Source of the DNA: Gammaproteobacteria bacterium
Lineage (GTDB): Bacteria > Pseudomonadota > Gammaproteobacteria > Competibacterales > Competibacteraceae
Length of the DNA: 64,000 nucleotides
Direction: 5' to 3'
Assembly (NCBI GenBank): GCA_024234995.1
Contig: JACKNF010000001.1
Location: forward strand, 1 to 64,000
Shown here piece after piece: positions 7,869-17,208 of the stretch. Numbering within the stretch: position 1 is the first letter of the stretch; each line of letters starts with the position of its first letter. The translations under genes were made by a program, and so were the position numbers. Below the pieces are notes generated by a model. The model ran no database searches, had not been told where the DNA came from, and worked only from the letters and a program-made list of their open reading frames with translations.

Positions 7869-9061
7869 GTCTTTTCTCGCCCAAATAGCAGACTGCAATT
7901 GGTGCCGCCGAAACCGAAAGAATTGCTCATCGCTACCTGCGCCGCTTGTTCCTGATTACGTAACACGATGCCCGCCCCCAGGCTGGGATCGGGCTGGCGG
8001 GTGTTAAGCGTGCCAGGTATGAACCCATGCTCCAGGCATAGCCAGACAAATGTTGCTTCAATGATCCCTGCTGCGCCCAAGGTATGCCCGGTCCAGCCTT
8101 TGGTGGAACTGCAGGGTGTGTTTGATCCGAATACCCGCAGCACGGCCTTGTCCTCGGCAGCGTCGTTGAGTGGAGTCGCCGTGCCATGCAGGTTGATATA
8201 GTCCACCTGCGCTGGCCGTAATTCAGCCCGTGCCAGCGCCTGTTCCATCGCCAGCGCCGCGCCAGTGCCTTCAGGATGGGCGGCGGTCATGTGATAGGCG
8301 TCGCTGCTTTCCCCATAACCGAGCAGGCGCATGCGGCCATCGCCCGGTTTGGCCCATTCCAGCAGGGCAAAACCGGCGGCTTCGCCGATGTTTAAACCAT
8401 CACGGGTGCTATCCCACGGCCGGCAGACTTGTGTTGAGGCCAGGCCCAAGGCGTTAAAACCATAGAGCGTGGTCAGGCACAAGCTGTCCACTCCACCGAC
8501 CACGGCAGCGTCGCAAAATCCGGCGCTCATATGCCGGAATGCTGAAGCGAACACCTTGGCGCTGGAGGAACAGGCGGTGGATACTGCCAGCGCTATCCCG
8601 GTTAATCCCAGCCAGCGGCGCGTCAGATCAGCGGCTGAGAACAGATTGTGGGTATGGCGGTAGTCGAAAGTCTCCGGCAGGCTGCCCGTTGCTGGATCGC
8701 GGTCACGATAGGCGTGTTCGGTAGCACCGATACCAGAAGTGCTGGTGCCGATGAATACCCCGATCCGGTCCGTGCCATAGCGGTCACGGGCTTGCCGCAC
8801 AGTGGCGGCAAAGCCGTCCTGTTCCAGAGCCAGTCGCGCCAGCCGGTTGTTGCGGCAATCGAAGGCAGCGAATTTGCCTGTGAGGGGTTCATCTTCTACA
8901 TCAGCGACTCGGCCAATCCAGGTTGGCAAGCCGGCATCCTCAAAATCGCAGGGGCGCAGGCCGCTCTGCCCGTTACGCAATGCCGTTAAGGAGGCAGCTG
9001 TGCCTCGTCCCAGCGCGTTAGTCACGGTATAAGCGGTAATAGCCAGTGGCTTGATTGCCAT
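7865..9061 (-). CDS. beta-ketoacyl-ACP synthase (KAS II type) of the pigment pathway
   Basis: This is a full-length ketosynthase of 398 residues. The catalytic triad is visible: Cys164 in STACSSSAK, His292 in LHGTATPLND and His326 in KGWTGHTLGAAG, with Lys321. The C-terminal NSFGFGGTN is typical. It would condense malonyl-ACP onto the growing polyene, probably as a heterodimer with one of the Cys-less partner proteins. It starts four bases after the exporter gene stop side and overlaps the next gene by four bases, so it belongs to one minus-strand operon. Confidence 0.92.
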   Translation of the reverse strand: MAIKPLAITAYTVTNALGRGTAASLTALRNGQSGLRPCDFEDAGLPTWIGRVADVEDEPLTGKFAAFDCRNNRLARLALEQDGFAATVRQARDRYGTDRIGVFIGTSTSGIGATEHAYRDRDPATGSLPETFDYRHTHNLFSAADLTRRWLGLTGIALAVSTACSSSAKVFASAFRHMSAGFCDAAVVGGVDSLCLTTLYGFNALGLASTQVCRPWDSTRDGLNIGEAAGFALLEWAKPGDGRMRLLGYGESSDAYHMTAAHPEGTGAALAMEQALARAELRPAQVDYINLHGTATPLNDAAEDKAVLRVFGSNTPCSSTKGWTGHTLGAAGIIEATFVWLCLEHGFIPGTLNTRQPDPSLGAGIVLRNQEQAAQVAMSNSFGFGGTNCSLLFGREKT

Positions 9062-9064
9062 GAT

Positions 9065-11431
9065 TCATCTAACCCATTCACTCATTTGCAATGACAATGG
9101 CCTTGCCACCAACAGGGCCGCCATGAAACTAGCAGCAACGCCCAGGCTGACAGTCAGGCCGATCGCGTGCAACGCGGGCAGCGTGGAAACTGACAATAGC
9201 CCAAATACTGTCAGTGCTGAACCGCAGCAGACCAGTAGGGCATGCAGGGTGCGGCGGCGCGTGCCCGTATCGGCGGCGGGCCGGCTGAAAAATAAACCAT
9301 AATCGACACCGATGCCTAATACCAGTAGCAGCGATACCAGATGAAACAAGGTTAGCCGCTCACCCAACATGAGCAACGCTGCCACATCCAGGATCAGCGC
9401 CAGCAGCACCGGCAGCAGGGCCGCGGCTGTCAGCCGCCAGGAACGCAGGCCGATCCAGACCACGGCTACAATCAATAGCGCCCCCCAGCCAAGCCGAATC
9501 AACACCTGTTCACGAAAACCAGCGACCAGCCGGCTGGTTTCGGCGCGCAAATCCAGATAATACGCTTGGCTGTGAGGGTAGGCGGGTAAACCGGCGGCCA
9601 GCGTTCCAGGATCGCGCACCCCGCTGAGCGGCAGCAATGCCGTCCAGCTACCCTCGTTAAAGAACAGCAACGATTCGATCCGTGTAGCCAGCAATGTTCC
9701 GCTGAACTGTTTCAGCGTTACCGGAGATGCCGTGCGAGCAGCCGCGACCGCGTCGAGAAATGGCGCAAACAGTCCCGGCTTGAACGGCAAGCCTTCCATC
9801 GCGGATTCCAAGCGGGTTGCCAGCATTTCCGGTTCTGGCAGGTCTGCTTGCCGTTGCTGCTGAGTGGACTGGCTGGGCAGATAGCGCATGGCTCCGTCAT
9901 AACCGTCCAGCAAGCCTGCTGCCTGCCGTGCATCGAGCCAGGCAGCGAGCGCTTCCCCATGCTGTAAGGCGGTTTCAGCATCCGGAGCGGTGACGATGAT
10001 CAGGTGGCCGACTTCCGGTGCGCCTAAGGCGTGACGTAGTTGTTGATCCAAATGCAGCAGGTCACGGGGCACCGGGCTGAGCACAGCCAGGTTGTCTTCC
10101 CATAACAACGGTGCTTTGAGCAGTAAGATGAGCAATAGCGCCAGTCCCCCCACCCCCGCTACCAACGCCAGCTTCGGATGAGGTTGCAGCAATCGATCCG
10201 CCCATGGACCGGGCATCACCGGGCGTGGCGGGGTCCAGTCAGATGGCAACAGGGCGGGTAATAGCCAGCGGGTCGTTGCTACCGCAGCGGCAATCCCGGT
10301 GATGGTGAATACCCCTAACTGGCTCAATCCCGGAAAATCGCCGGCGATCATCGCCAGACAGCCGAGCAGTGTTGTTGCCACACACAACCGCAGAGTTGGC
10401 CAGAGCTGGCGTAAGGTATCGGTCACCGTCTCGCCAGTCTGCCGGTGACTGAACAGATAAGTGGGATAATCGAGAGTCTCGCCCAGCAGAGTCATGCTAA
10501 ACGCCAGGGTGATCATATACATTTGGCCAAATAGTAAATCCACCGCCGCCGCACCCGCCAGCAATGCGCTTAGCATCGGCAATGCACCTAGCCAGACGGT
10601 CCGTGCTGAACGGTAGACGCCTATCAGGATCAACACCATCGCCACCATCGCCAGCGAGCTAAGAACCTCCGCTTCCGCGCGGATTTGATCCTCGGCCAGC
10701 GTCGCCAGCACGCCAGGACCACTCATCGCCAGCTGCATACCGGTGTCAGCGGCAATTTCGGCGAATGCCGTGCGAATGGCATTCACCGCAGCGCGCTGGG
10801 CGGCCAAGTCATAACCGGACGCATGAGTTTCGGCCAGCAATAAAGCGCGTTCACCTTCCGGACTGAACCAGACGCCCAGCCGCTTCGCTGGTTCGCGCAT
10901 TCCGCTGGACCATACATTCAAAAGACTCAATAACTCGCCGGTCGGATCGCCGGGCAACCAGCGTTTTTGCAGTACAGCCAGCGGCGATTGCAATTCCCGC
11001 AAGCGTTGTTGTAGCGCGGTATGCAGACCGTCAGAGGTGAAGCGTTCTGGCAGAATGGCGGGGCTGAGCAGATAGCGATGCGTATAGAGTATCTGCAACG
11101 CTGCTTCCGGCAGGGCATCCGCGCCATTGGCCACTCGTGAGAACAAACCACTGGCTTGCAAGCGCATCGCTAACCGCCGGCTAGCGTCTGCCTGGGCAGT
11201 TTCCGTACTACCCGATAGACCGATCAGAATCAGCCGGGTAGTCGGACCGCTACGCAGTTGTTTCAACAGTAGTTCTGCTACAGGATCGGTGCGAGGCACA
11301 AACAGGGTCAGGTCGGCGGTCACCGGTGTCGTGAACACGATCCAGGCACAGGCTAGCACGGTGAGTAACCAGATCAATCTGATGGGCCAGCAACGCTGGT
11401 TTTTCCTCGGAATTATGACGAAACACCCCAT
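9065..11431 (-). CDS. MMPL/RND-family exporter of the pigment cluster
   Basis: This is a large inner membrane protein of about 788 residues with two MMPL repeats. Each has a first helix, a large periplasmic loop and a bundle of five helices, roughly 15-420 and 420-788 (for example VLSSLAMVAMVLILIGVYRS and HLVSLLLVLGIGVDYGLFFS). Proteins of this family in aryl-polyene and xanthomonadin clusters are thought to move the lipid-like pigment out of the inner membrane. The ATG at 11431 has AAGGAT upstream on the minus strand. An in-frame ATG 15 codons earlier lacks a ribosome binding site, so I chose the inner one. It is the first gene of the minus-strand operon. Confidence 0.88.
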   Translation of the reverse strand: MGCFVIIPRKNQRCWPIRLIWLLTVLACAWIVFTTPVTADLTLFVPRTDPVAELLLKQLRSGPTTRLILIGLSGSTETAQADASRRLAMRLQASGLFSRVANGADALPEAALQILYTHRYLLSPAILPERFTSDGLHTALQQRLRELQSPLAVLQKRWLPGDPTGELLSLLNVWSSGMREPAKRLGVWFSPEGERALLLAETHASGYDLAAQRAAVNAIRTAFAEIAADTGMQLAMSGPGVLATLAEDQIRAEAEVLSSLAMVAMVLILIGVYRSARTVWLGALPMLSALLAGAAAVDLLFGQMYMITLAFSMTLLGETLDYPTYLFSHRQTGETVTDTLRQLWPTLRLCVATTLLGCLAMIAGDFPGLSQLGVFTITGIAAAVATTRWLLPALLPSDWTPPRPVMPGPWADRLLQPHPKLALVAGVGGLALLLILLLKAPLLWEDNLAVLSPVPRDLLHLDQQLRHALGAPEVGHLIIVTAPDAETALQHGEALAAWLDARQAAGLLDGYDGAMRYLPSQSTQQQRQADLPEPEMLATRLESAMEGLPFKPGLFAPFLDAVAAARTASPVTLKQFSGTLLATRIESLLFFNEGSWTALLPLSGVRDPGTLAAGLPAYPHSQAYYLDLRAETSRLVAGFREQVLIRLGWGALLIVAVVWIGLRSWRLTAAALLPVLLALILDVAALLMLGERLTLFHLVSLLLVLGIGVDYGLFFSRPAADTGTRRRTLHALLVCCGSALTVFGLLSVSTLPALHAIGLTVSLGVAASFMAALLVARPLSLQMSEWVR

Positions 11432-11840
11432 TCTTATCCTTTGGAGGCTGTTTGAAAAATTGCTACGCTGTCTCATAATATTTCAGAAAAAATGCCAGTA
11501 TAGGCCGAATTATCATCGAAACCACCCGCAAAAACGTGCTTGATCCACACCATGCCGATAACCGGTCGTTGGAAGGCCATTTCTGCTTCACCCTTCCTCT
11601 GGGAACAGGATGCACTGGTTTTATTCAGCGTGCCTTGCCGGACCGGGAATCCTTCCGCGCCTATAGTAATTTCGATCTACTGTACGGAACCAGAATTACC
11701 AATCAATGGAACGTCCGTGACGAAACACCGCCCGATGGATGGGGACAGACTATCAAGTCCCGACCACGCGCTTGCCTGACCACGGGGATTGCTGGCAGGC
11801 TAACGTCGCATTCTTTCACCTGCCATCGCCACTACTCCCA
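11432..11840. other. divergent intergenic region between exporter and helicase genes
   Basis: About 400 bases separate the divergent exporter and helicase genes. I see no believable gene. A plus-strand promoter candidate is TTGAAA (11452-11457) with CATAAT (11474-11479) at 16 bases, facing the helicase gene. The exporter ribosome binding site also lies here. An in-frame extension of the helicase to 11739 exists, but its sequence does not look like protein from this family. Confidence 0.4.
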
Positions 11841-14800
11841 ATGTCTTCCCCTGATAATGAAACCTTGCGTCAATCGCTGATCGCCGCCTATGAAGACTGC
11901 CCGCCAGTCGAGCAGGCGGTACTGCAATTGATGTCTGTTATCTACGACGGTGTCAGCAAAACCTCGCTCGCCGAATATATCCGTGATAGTGACGTTGAGA
12001 TCTTCAAAACCAAGGGCTTCCTCCCCGGCGGCTTGACGCTAGCCGTCAAACGCTTGACGGATAAAAAGCTGGTTGCCAAAGGCGACTATCACCAGCTTCG
12101 CTGCCACTTTCTGCTGCTTGAAGAAATCACGCGCCGCGCTCTCCGGGATGGCCATTTTGAAGCCATGGCCAAAGCGGTGCAGAAAAGAAGAGGAACCGCC
12201 AATCGAGGATTTGCGCTGTATTTCAACAGCAACTACACCCAGGTGCTCAGCGAGTTGCGCATCGCTTTTCACCGGGGTGACCTGCCGCGCGTGCAACGCA
12301 TCCTGGAAGCCGGCGAACGCTCTTTTCCCCGCGATTTTGCCCAGTACCCTCCCTGGCTGCTGATTTTTAACAACCCTCTCTACCTCGAAGAACTGTTGAC
12401 CTTGCCTGATGAGTTAGCCAGCCAGGCACTGACCACGCTGTTCACCGCAGCGGTTCGTAGCCTGGAGCCAGCAACCGAGATCATCGCGCTGGCCGAACGT
12501 CTGCTGGCGGCGAACCGCTGTTCCGACCTTATGCGCTATTACCTGGCCGAACAGGCGCTATTGCATGGCGATTCGGCGAAAGCGCGCGGCTATCTCGCAC
12601 CCGGCGGGAATGACTACGATCAGGCGCTGCGCGGCTGGCTGGCCTTTCTGGATAGGGCTGACGAAGACGCTATCCAATACTATGAAAACGCCCTGAAACT
12701 TTTGCGCAAACGCACTGGTAAGCGCAAGATCTACTTCAATTATTTGGCGGGCATCTTCTTCATCCTGACACTGCTTGCCAGCAATACCCCGGCCCGTCTG
12801 CGTCAGGTGCTGGAGGTCACGGCGCCTTTGTTCGACAAGGGCGCTGTCTATCCGTACCTCATTGCCTATCGCATGCTGCGCGAGGTCGCAGAGTTTCAGC
12901 AAGGACAACGCCAACGCCTTGAACCCTTTGACGCCAGCATCCGTATTCCGCCGGCGGACGGCTTTTTCCAGTTAATCGCGATGTTCTGGTTGCATCCCAG
13001 CGAGGCCAAACCCTTGCGCGAACCGGCTATCGCGCTATTGAAAACCGCTCGGGAGCATGGCTATGGCTGGTTCGCGGCAGAATTGACCGGATTGTTGCAG
13101 TCTATCGGCAACGACCTCCCTTCAACGGCAACGACTTCCTTCGCCCTCGCGGGGGAGAGTGAGAGTGATGGGATGGGAGACCATCAGCGTCCCCTGACCC
13201 GCCTGTTCCAGTTGAAGGAACCCTGGGAGCACGCGCTGAGCGCCCTGCTCGATCTGTCCCAGCACGGTCAGGAAACCACGGCCAAACCAGCGCAACTGCG
13301 GCTGGTCTGGTGGATTACCTGGCATAAAAGCGGAGCCTGCACCATCAGTCCGCGCGAACAGAAGCACGACGCTCGTGGCCAATGGACCCTGGGTCGGGCC
13401 GTCGCCCTGAAACGGCTCGCCCAACAGGCGAAGAAACTGGACTATCTGACCACCCAGGATCGCGAGGTCTGCGTCTGTATTCGCTCGTTCAGCGATGGCT
13501 ACTACGGCAACGTCAGTTACGAGATCGACCCCGACCAGGCACTGCCCCGGCTGGTCGGTCATCCACTGGTGTTCTGGGAAGACAATCCTACGGTGCGGGT
13601 GGAGTTGGTACGCGGCGAACCGGAATTACTGGTGACGCCGAAAGGCTCGCAATGGCGATTGGAACTATCGCCGCCCGCAATGGTGGGCGACACCCTGCGG
13701 GTCGTCAAGGAAACCCCGACCCGGCTGAAAGTGGTCGTGTTCAATCAGGCGCATCAGGCCGTCATGACCATCCTGGGCAAGGGGCTACTGGTTCCATCAC
13801 GGGCTAAAGATCGGGTACTGGAGACCGTGGCGGCGTTGTCAGGCATCGTCACTGTGCAGTCCAGCCTCGACACTGGGGTAGAGAATCTGGAGGAAGTCGC
13901 TGCCACTCCTCTCCCTCATATCCATCTGCTGCCCTTCGGGGCGGGCCTGAAAATTATGCTGCTGGTCCGTCCCTTCGGTGCAGGTCCCTACTATGCGCCA
14001 GGCGCGGGCGGCGAACGGGTGATCGCCGAAATCGATGGCCAGCGGGTTCAGGCCCGGCGCATGTTGAAACAAGAGCGCCAGCAAGCGACGGCGGTCATCA
14101 AAGCCTGTCCTACCCTCGCCCGGCAGGCCGCCGATGAAGGGGAGTGGCTGCTGGAAGATCCGGAAAGCTGCCTGGAGGCATTGTTGGAGTTGCAAGCCTT
14201 GGGCGAGCAAGCGGTGCTGGCCTGGCCCGAGGGGGAAACCTTCAAAGTCAGCCGCCCGGCATCTCTCGATCAGTTGCGCCTGAACGTCAAGCGCCATCAG
14301 GATTGGTTCGATCTCAGCGGCGAGCTGCGCCTGCTGGACGATCAGGTGCTGAATGTGCGTCAGTTGCTGGAACTGCTTGACCGCAGTCCTAGCCGGTTCG
14401 TGCCACTGGGCGAGGGTCAGTTTCTGGCGCTGACCCAGGAATTCCGCAAGCGACTGGACGAGCTGCGCGGTTTCACGGAACTCACCGCGCAAGGCACGCG
14501 CTTCCATCCCCTGGCGGCTGCGATGCTGGAACCGCTCCTTGATGAGGCGGGCTCGGTGCGCACCGATGCCGCCTGGAAAGCGCAGATTCAGCGGCTGCGT
14601 GAAGTCGAGGCGCTGCAACCGACGATTCCCTCGACCCTGCAGGCTGAATTGCGGGACTATCAGGTAGACGGTTTCCAATGGCTGGCGCGGCTGGCTCATT
14701 GGGGCGTGGGCGCCTGTTTGGCTGACGACATGGGCCTGGGTAAAACCGTGCAGGCGCTGGCACTGATCTTAAGCCGGGCGCAGGATGGCCCCGCGTTGGT

Positions 14801-16022
14801 GGTTGCACCGACCTCGGTCTGTCTGAACTGGCTGGATGAAATTCGCCGGTTTACACCGACCCTGAACCCGGCGGTCTTCGGTAGTGGCGACCGGGGGAAA
14901 ACGGTCGCCGGGATGAGGGCATTTGACCTGCTGATTTGCAGTTATGGACTGTTACAGCAGGAAACGGATCTGCTGGCAAGCCGAACCTGGCGAACCATCG
15001 TGCTCGACGAAGGGCAGGCGATCAAGAACCTGGCGACCAAACGCTCCCAGGCAGCCATGGCCCTGAATGGTGAGTTCAAGATGATTGCCACCGGCACCCC
15101 GATTGAAAACCATCTCGGCGAGCTGTGGAACCTGTTCCGCTTCATCAATCCCGGCTTGCTGGGCTCCCTGGAGCGCTTCAACCAGCGTTTTGCCACGCCG
15201 ATTGAACGGGATCAGGATAACAAAGCCCGCCACCGGCTCAAGCAACTGATTCAGCCGTTCATTCTGCGCCGGCTGAAATCCGAGGTGCTGGAGGCGCTGC
15301 CGCCGCGCACCGAGATTCTGCTGCGCGTGGAACTGGAGGCGGAAGAAGCGGCCCTGTACGAGGCGCTGCGCCAACAGGCGCTGGATCGATTGGCCAAAAT
15401 TGACCATGCCGACTCTCAGAAGCCCTTCCAGATTCTCGCCGAGATCATGAAGCTGCGCCGGGCCTGCTGCCATCCGAAACTGGTGTGGCCGGAAACGGAG
15501 TTGGGCGGGGCCAAGCTGACAGTGTTTGAGGAAGTGCTGGACGAGTTGCTGGAGAATCGCCACAAGGCGCTGGTGTTCAGCCAGTTCGTCGATCATCTGG
15601 CGATCATCCGCAACCTACTGGATCGCAAGGGCGTTATCTATCAGTATCTGGATGGCAGCACGCCGGCATCAGAGCGCAAACAGCGGGTCGATGCTTTCCA
15701 GGCTGGCCAGGGCGATGTGTTCCTGATCAGCCTGAAGGCAGGCGGTCTGGGACTGAACCTGACCGCTGCAGATTACGTGATCCACATGGACCCGTGGTGG
15801 AACCCGGCGGTGGAGGATCAGGCGTCCGACCGGGCGCACCGTATCGGCCAACAGCGGCCCGTGACCATCTACCGGCTGGTCACGCAAGCTACCATTGAGG
15901 AAAAAATCGTCGCCCTGCATCATCAGAAGCGCGATCTGGCCGATCAGTTACTGGAAGGAACCGGTACTAGCGGGCGGATTTCGGCGGAGGATCTGCTGCG
16001 GTTACTACAGGAGGCTTCGTAA
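11841..16022 (+). CDS. SNF2-family helicase with long N-terminal repeat region
   Basis: This is a very large protein of about 1393 residues. The last 470 residues form a two-lobe Swi2/Snf2 ATPase: Walker A DDMGLGKT, a DEGQ box in place of DEAH, motif III ATGTPIENHLGELWNLF, and motifs V/VI ISLKAGGLGLNLTAADYVIH and QASDRAHRIGQ. The first 900 residues hold a helical, TPR-like region followed by a mixed region of unknown fold. Such proteins remodel nucleoprotein, for example displacing RNA polymerase in the RapA/HepA group. The role here is unknown. There is no clear ribosome binding site at 11841 (MSSPDNETLRQSL) or at the in-frame 11739. A short palindromic insert lies at 13106-13178. Confidence 0.85.
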   Translation: MSSPDNETLRQSLIAAYEDCPPVEQAVLQLMSVIYDGVSKTSLAEYIRDSDVEIFKTKGFLPGGLTLAVKRLTDKKLVAKGDYHQLRCHFLLLEEITRRALRDGHFEAMAKAVQKRRGTANRGFALYFNSNYTQVLSELRIAFHRGDLPRVQRILEAGERSFPRDFAQYPPWLLIFNNPLYLEELLTLPDELASQALTTLFTAAVRSLEPATEIIALAERLLAANRCSDLMRYYLAEQALLHGDSAKARGYLAPGGNDYDQALRGWLAFLDRADEDAIQYYENALKLLRKRTGKRKIYFNYLAGIFFILTLLASNTPARLRQVLEVTAPLFDKGAVYPYLIAYRMLREVAEFQQGQRQRLEPFDASIRIPPADGFFQLIAMFWLHPSEAKPLREPAIALLKTAREHGYGWFAAELTGLLQSIGNDLPSTATTSFALAGESESDGMGDHQRPLTRLFQLKEPWEHALSALLDLSQHGQETTAKPAQLRLVWWITWHKSGACTISPREQKHDARGQWTLGRAVALKRLAQQAKKLDYLTTQDREVCVCIRSFSDGYYGNVSYEIDPDQALPRLVGHPLVFWEDNPTVRVELVRGEPELLVTPKGSQWRLELSPPAMVGDTLRVVKETPTRLKVVVFNQAHQAVMTILGKGLLVPSRAKDRVLETVAALSGIVTVQSSLDTGVENLEEVAATPLPHIHLLPFGAGLKIMLLVRPFGAGPYYAPGAGGERVIAEIDGQRVQARRMLKQERQQATAVIKACPTLARQAADEGEWLLEDPESCLEALLELQALGEQAVLAWPEGETFKVSRPASLDQLRLNVKRHQDWFDLSGELRLLDDQVLNVRQLLELLDRSPSRFVPLGEGQFLALTQEFRKRLDELRGFTELTAQGTRFHPLAAAMLEPLLDEAGSVRTDAAWKAQIQRLREVEALQPTIPSTLQAELRDYQVDGFQWLARLAHWGVGACLADDMGLGKTVQALALILSRAQDGPALVVAPTSVCLNWLDEIRRFTPTLNPAVFGSGDRGKTVAGMRAFDLLICSYGLLQQETDLLASRTWRTIVLDEGQAIKNLATKRSQAAMALNGEFKMIATGTPIENHLGELWNLFRFINPGLLGSLERFNQRFATPIERDQDNKARHRLKQLIQPFILRRLKSEVLEALPPRTEILLRVELEAEEAALYEALRQQALDRLAKIDHADSQKPFQILAEIMKLRRACCHPKLVWPETELGGAKLTVFEEVLDELLENRHKALVFSQFVDHLAIIRNLLDRKGVIYQYLDGSTPASERKQRVDAFQAGQGDVFLISLKAGGLGLNLTAADYVIHMDPWWNPAVEDQASDRAHRIGQQRPVTIYRLVTQATIEEKIVALHHQKRDLADQLLEGTGTSGRISAEDLLRLLQEAS
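13106..13178. repeat. REP-like GC-rich insert inside the helicase gene
   Basis: The ten-base sequence CGGCAACGAC occurs twice 20 bases apart (13106-13115 and 13126-13135). It is followed by a GC-rich stretch GCCCTCGCGGGGGAGAGTGA and then GATGGGATGGGA. This encodes a low-complexity peptide (roughly LPSTATTSFALAGESESDGMG) between two better-structured parts of the protein. A related stretch, GCCCCTCAAGGAGAAAGTGA with GGATGGGA, occurs in frame at 27423-27455 in another gene. It is probably a decayed intergenic-type repeat inserted without breaking the frame. Confidence 0.45.
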
Positions 16023-16043
16023 ATGCCGTGATCCTCGGATTAC

Positions 16044-17024
16044 TTAGAACCGCCTCAGCGCCTCGCCAGTCTGGGCCAGCAGGCGCGCCAGCCACGGTTT
16101 CTTGCCGGTGTAGATGATTTCATACAGATCGGCGCTGGCGCTGGCATCCAGCAAGTAGTCATCGCTGGTGCGCAACTCATCGGCCAATCGGCAATCCAGC
16201 GCGCGGGTGCCGAACCAATGCTCCCCGGTCGCGACCCGTTCGAGATCGATCTGTGGCCGGTGTGTTTTGACGAAATCTTTGAACAGGGCATGGATATCTT
16301 CAATTTCCTCTTGAAATTTCTGCCGGCCCTTGTCGGTATTTTCGCCGAATAGCGTCACCGTGCGTTTATGCTCGCCGGCCATGAACTGCTCGAAATCGAC
16401 ATCGTGCTTCTTGAGCAGGCGGTTGAAGTTGGGTAATTGGGCGATGACGCCGATTGAACCGAGAATGGCAAAAGGCGCGGCGATAATCCGGTCTGCCACG
16501 CAGGCCATCATATAGCCGCCACTGGCTGCTACCTTGTCCACCGCCACCGTCAGCTTCATCCGCCGGTCACGAATGCGCAGCAACTGCGCTGCCGCTAGCC
16601 CATAGCTATGTACCAGCCCGCCCGCGCTTTCCAGCCGGACCAAAACCTCGTCTTCGGGTTGGGCTGTGGTTAACACGGCGGTGATTTCTTCCCGTAATGA
16701 GGCCACGGCGGCTGCGCGGATGTCGCCATGAAAATTCAGGACGAACACTCGCCGGCGCTCGGTTTTTTCCCGCTGCTTTTCATGGGCCTTATGCTCTTTC
16801 TGGAACTGTTTAAGCGCCTTTTTCGGCAAAATGGCGGATTTGAGCGCCAGGGCCATCTGATCATAATTCTCATTGAGATGACGAATATCCAGCCGCCCCT
16901 GCGTTTCATGCGGACCGCCGCCGCGTGCTATCAACGCCACAATGCCGCCGGTAATAACCAGTACCGCTGCTACAATCGTCACGGCTTTGGCCAGAAACAG
17001 CCCATACTCGCTTAAAAATTCCAT
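16044..17024 (-). CDS. sohB: SohB, inner membrane S49 protease
   Basis: This is an S49-family (SppA-like) peptidase anchored by an N-terminal helix (residues about 8-32). The start MEFLSEYGLFLAK closely matches E. coli SohB, and GGAG lies six bases before this ATG, so I prefer 17024 over an in-frame start 12 codons earlier. The catalytic Ser is in DKVAASGGYMMACVADRI, and the general-base Lys is likely in AGEHKRTVTLFG. A charged coiled stretch (about 70-95) links the anchor to the protease domain, which faces the periplasm in the family. It is convergent with the helicase gene, 22 bases away. Confidence 0.92.
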   Translation of the reverse strand: MEFLSEYGLFLAKAVTIVAAVLVITGGIVALIARGGGPHETQGRLDIRHLNENYDQMALALKSAILPKKALKQFQKEHKAHEKQREKTERRRVFVLNFHGDIRAAAVASLREEITAVLTTAQPEDEVLVRLESAGGLVHSYGLAAAQLLRIRDRRMKLTVAVDKVAASGGYMMACVADRIIAAPFAILGSIGVIAQLPNFNRLLKKHDVDFEQFMAGEHKRTVTLFGENTDKGRQKFQEEIEDIHALFKDFVKTHRPQIDLERVATGEHWFGTRALDCRLADELRTSDDYLLDASASADLYEIIYTGKKPWLARLLAQTGEALRRF

Positions 17025-17128
17025 CATGTTCTCCAAATCGCCAAAGGACAGGTTGACCACTTTCCTTGAGAAACCACTTTACCGGAACTTCGATTAAAAA
17101 TGACACCTTGATTGATGATGTTCCTAGC

Positions 17129-17157
17129 TTGACATCAAACGCTAGACTGTCTGTAGT
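17129..17157 (+). promoter_or_regulatory. candidate promoter of the DUF2157 gene pair
   Basis: TTGACA at 17129-17134 and TGTAGT at 17152-17157 are separated by 17 bases. The start near 17164 leaves a leader of about 45 bases before the ATG at 17209. This supports the 17209 start over the in-frame ATG at 17170, which would be almost leaderless. Confidence 0.5.
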
Positions 17158-17208
17158 ACATCAAATGCTTTGATGACCGGAAGCACACGCCTTTCATGGA
17201 AAACTATC

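Noticed and set aside
11536..11880. Open frames between exporter and helicase genes
   Set aside because: The translations look random, and they overlap the helicase start region in other frames.
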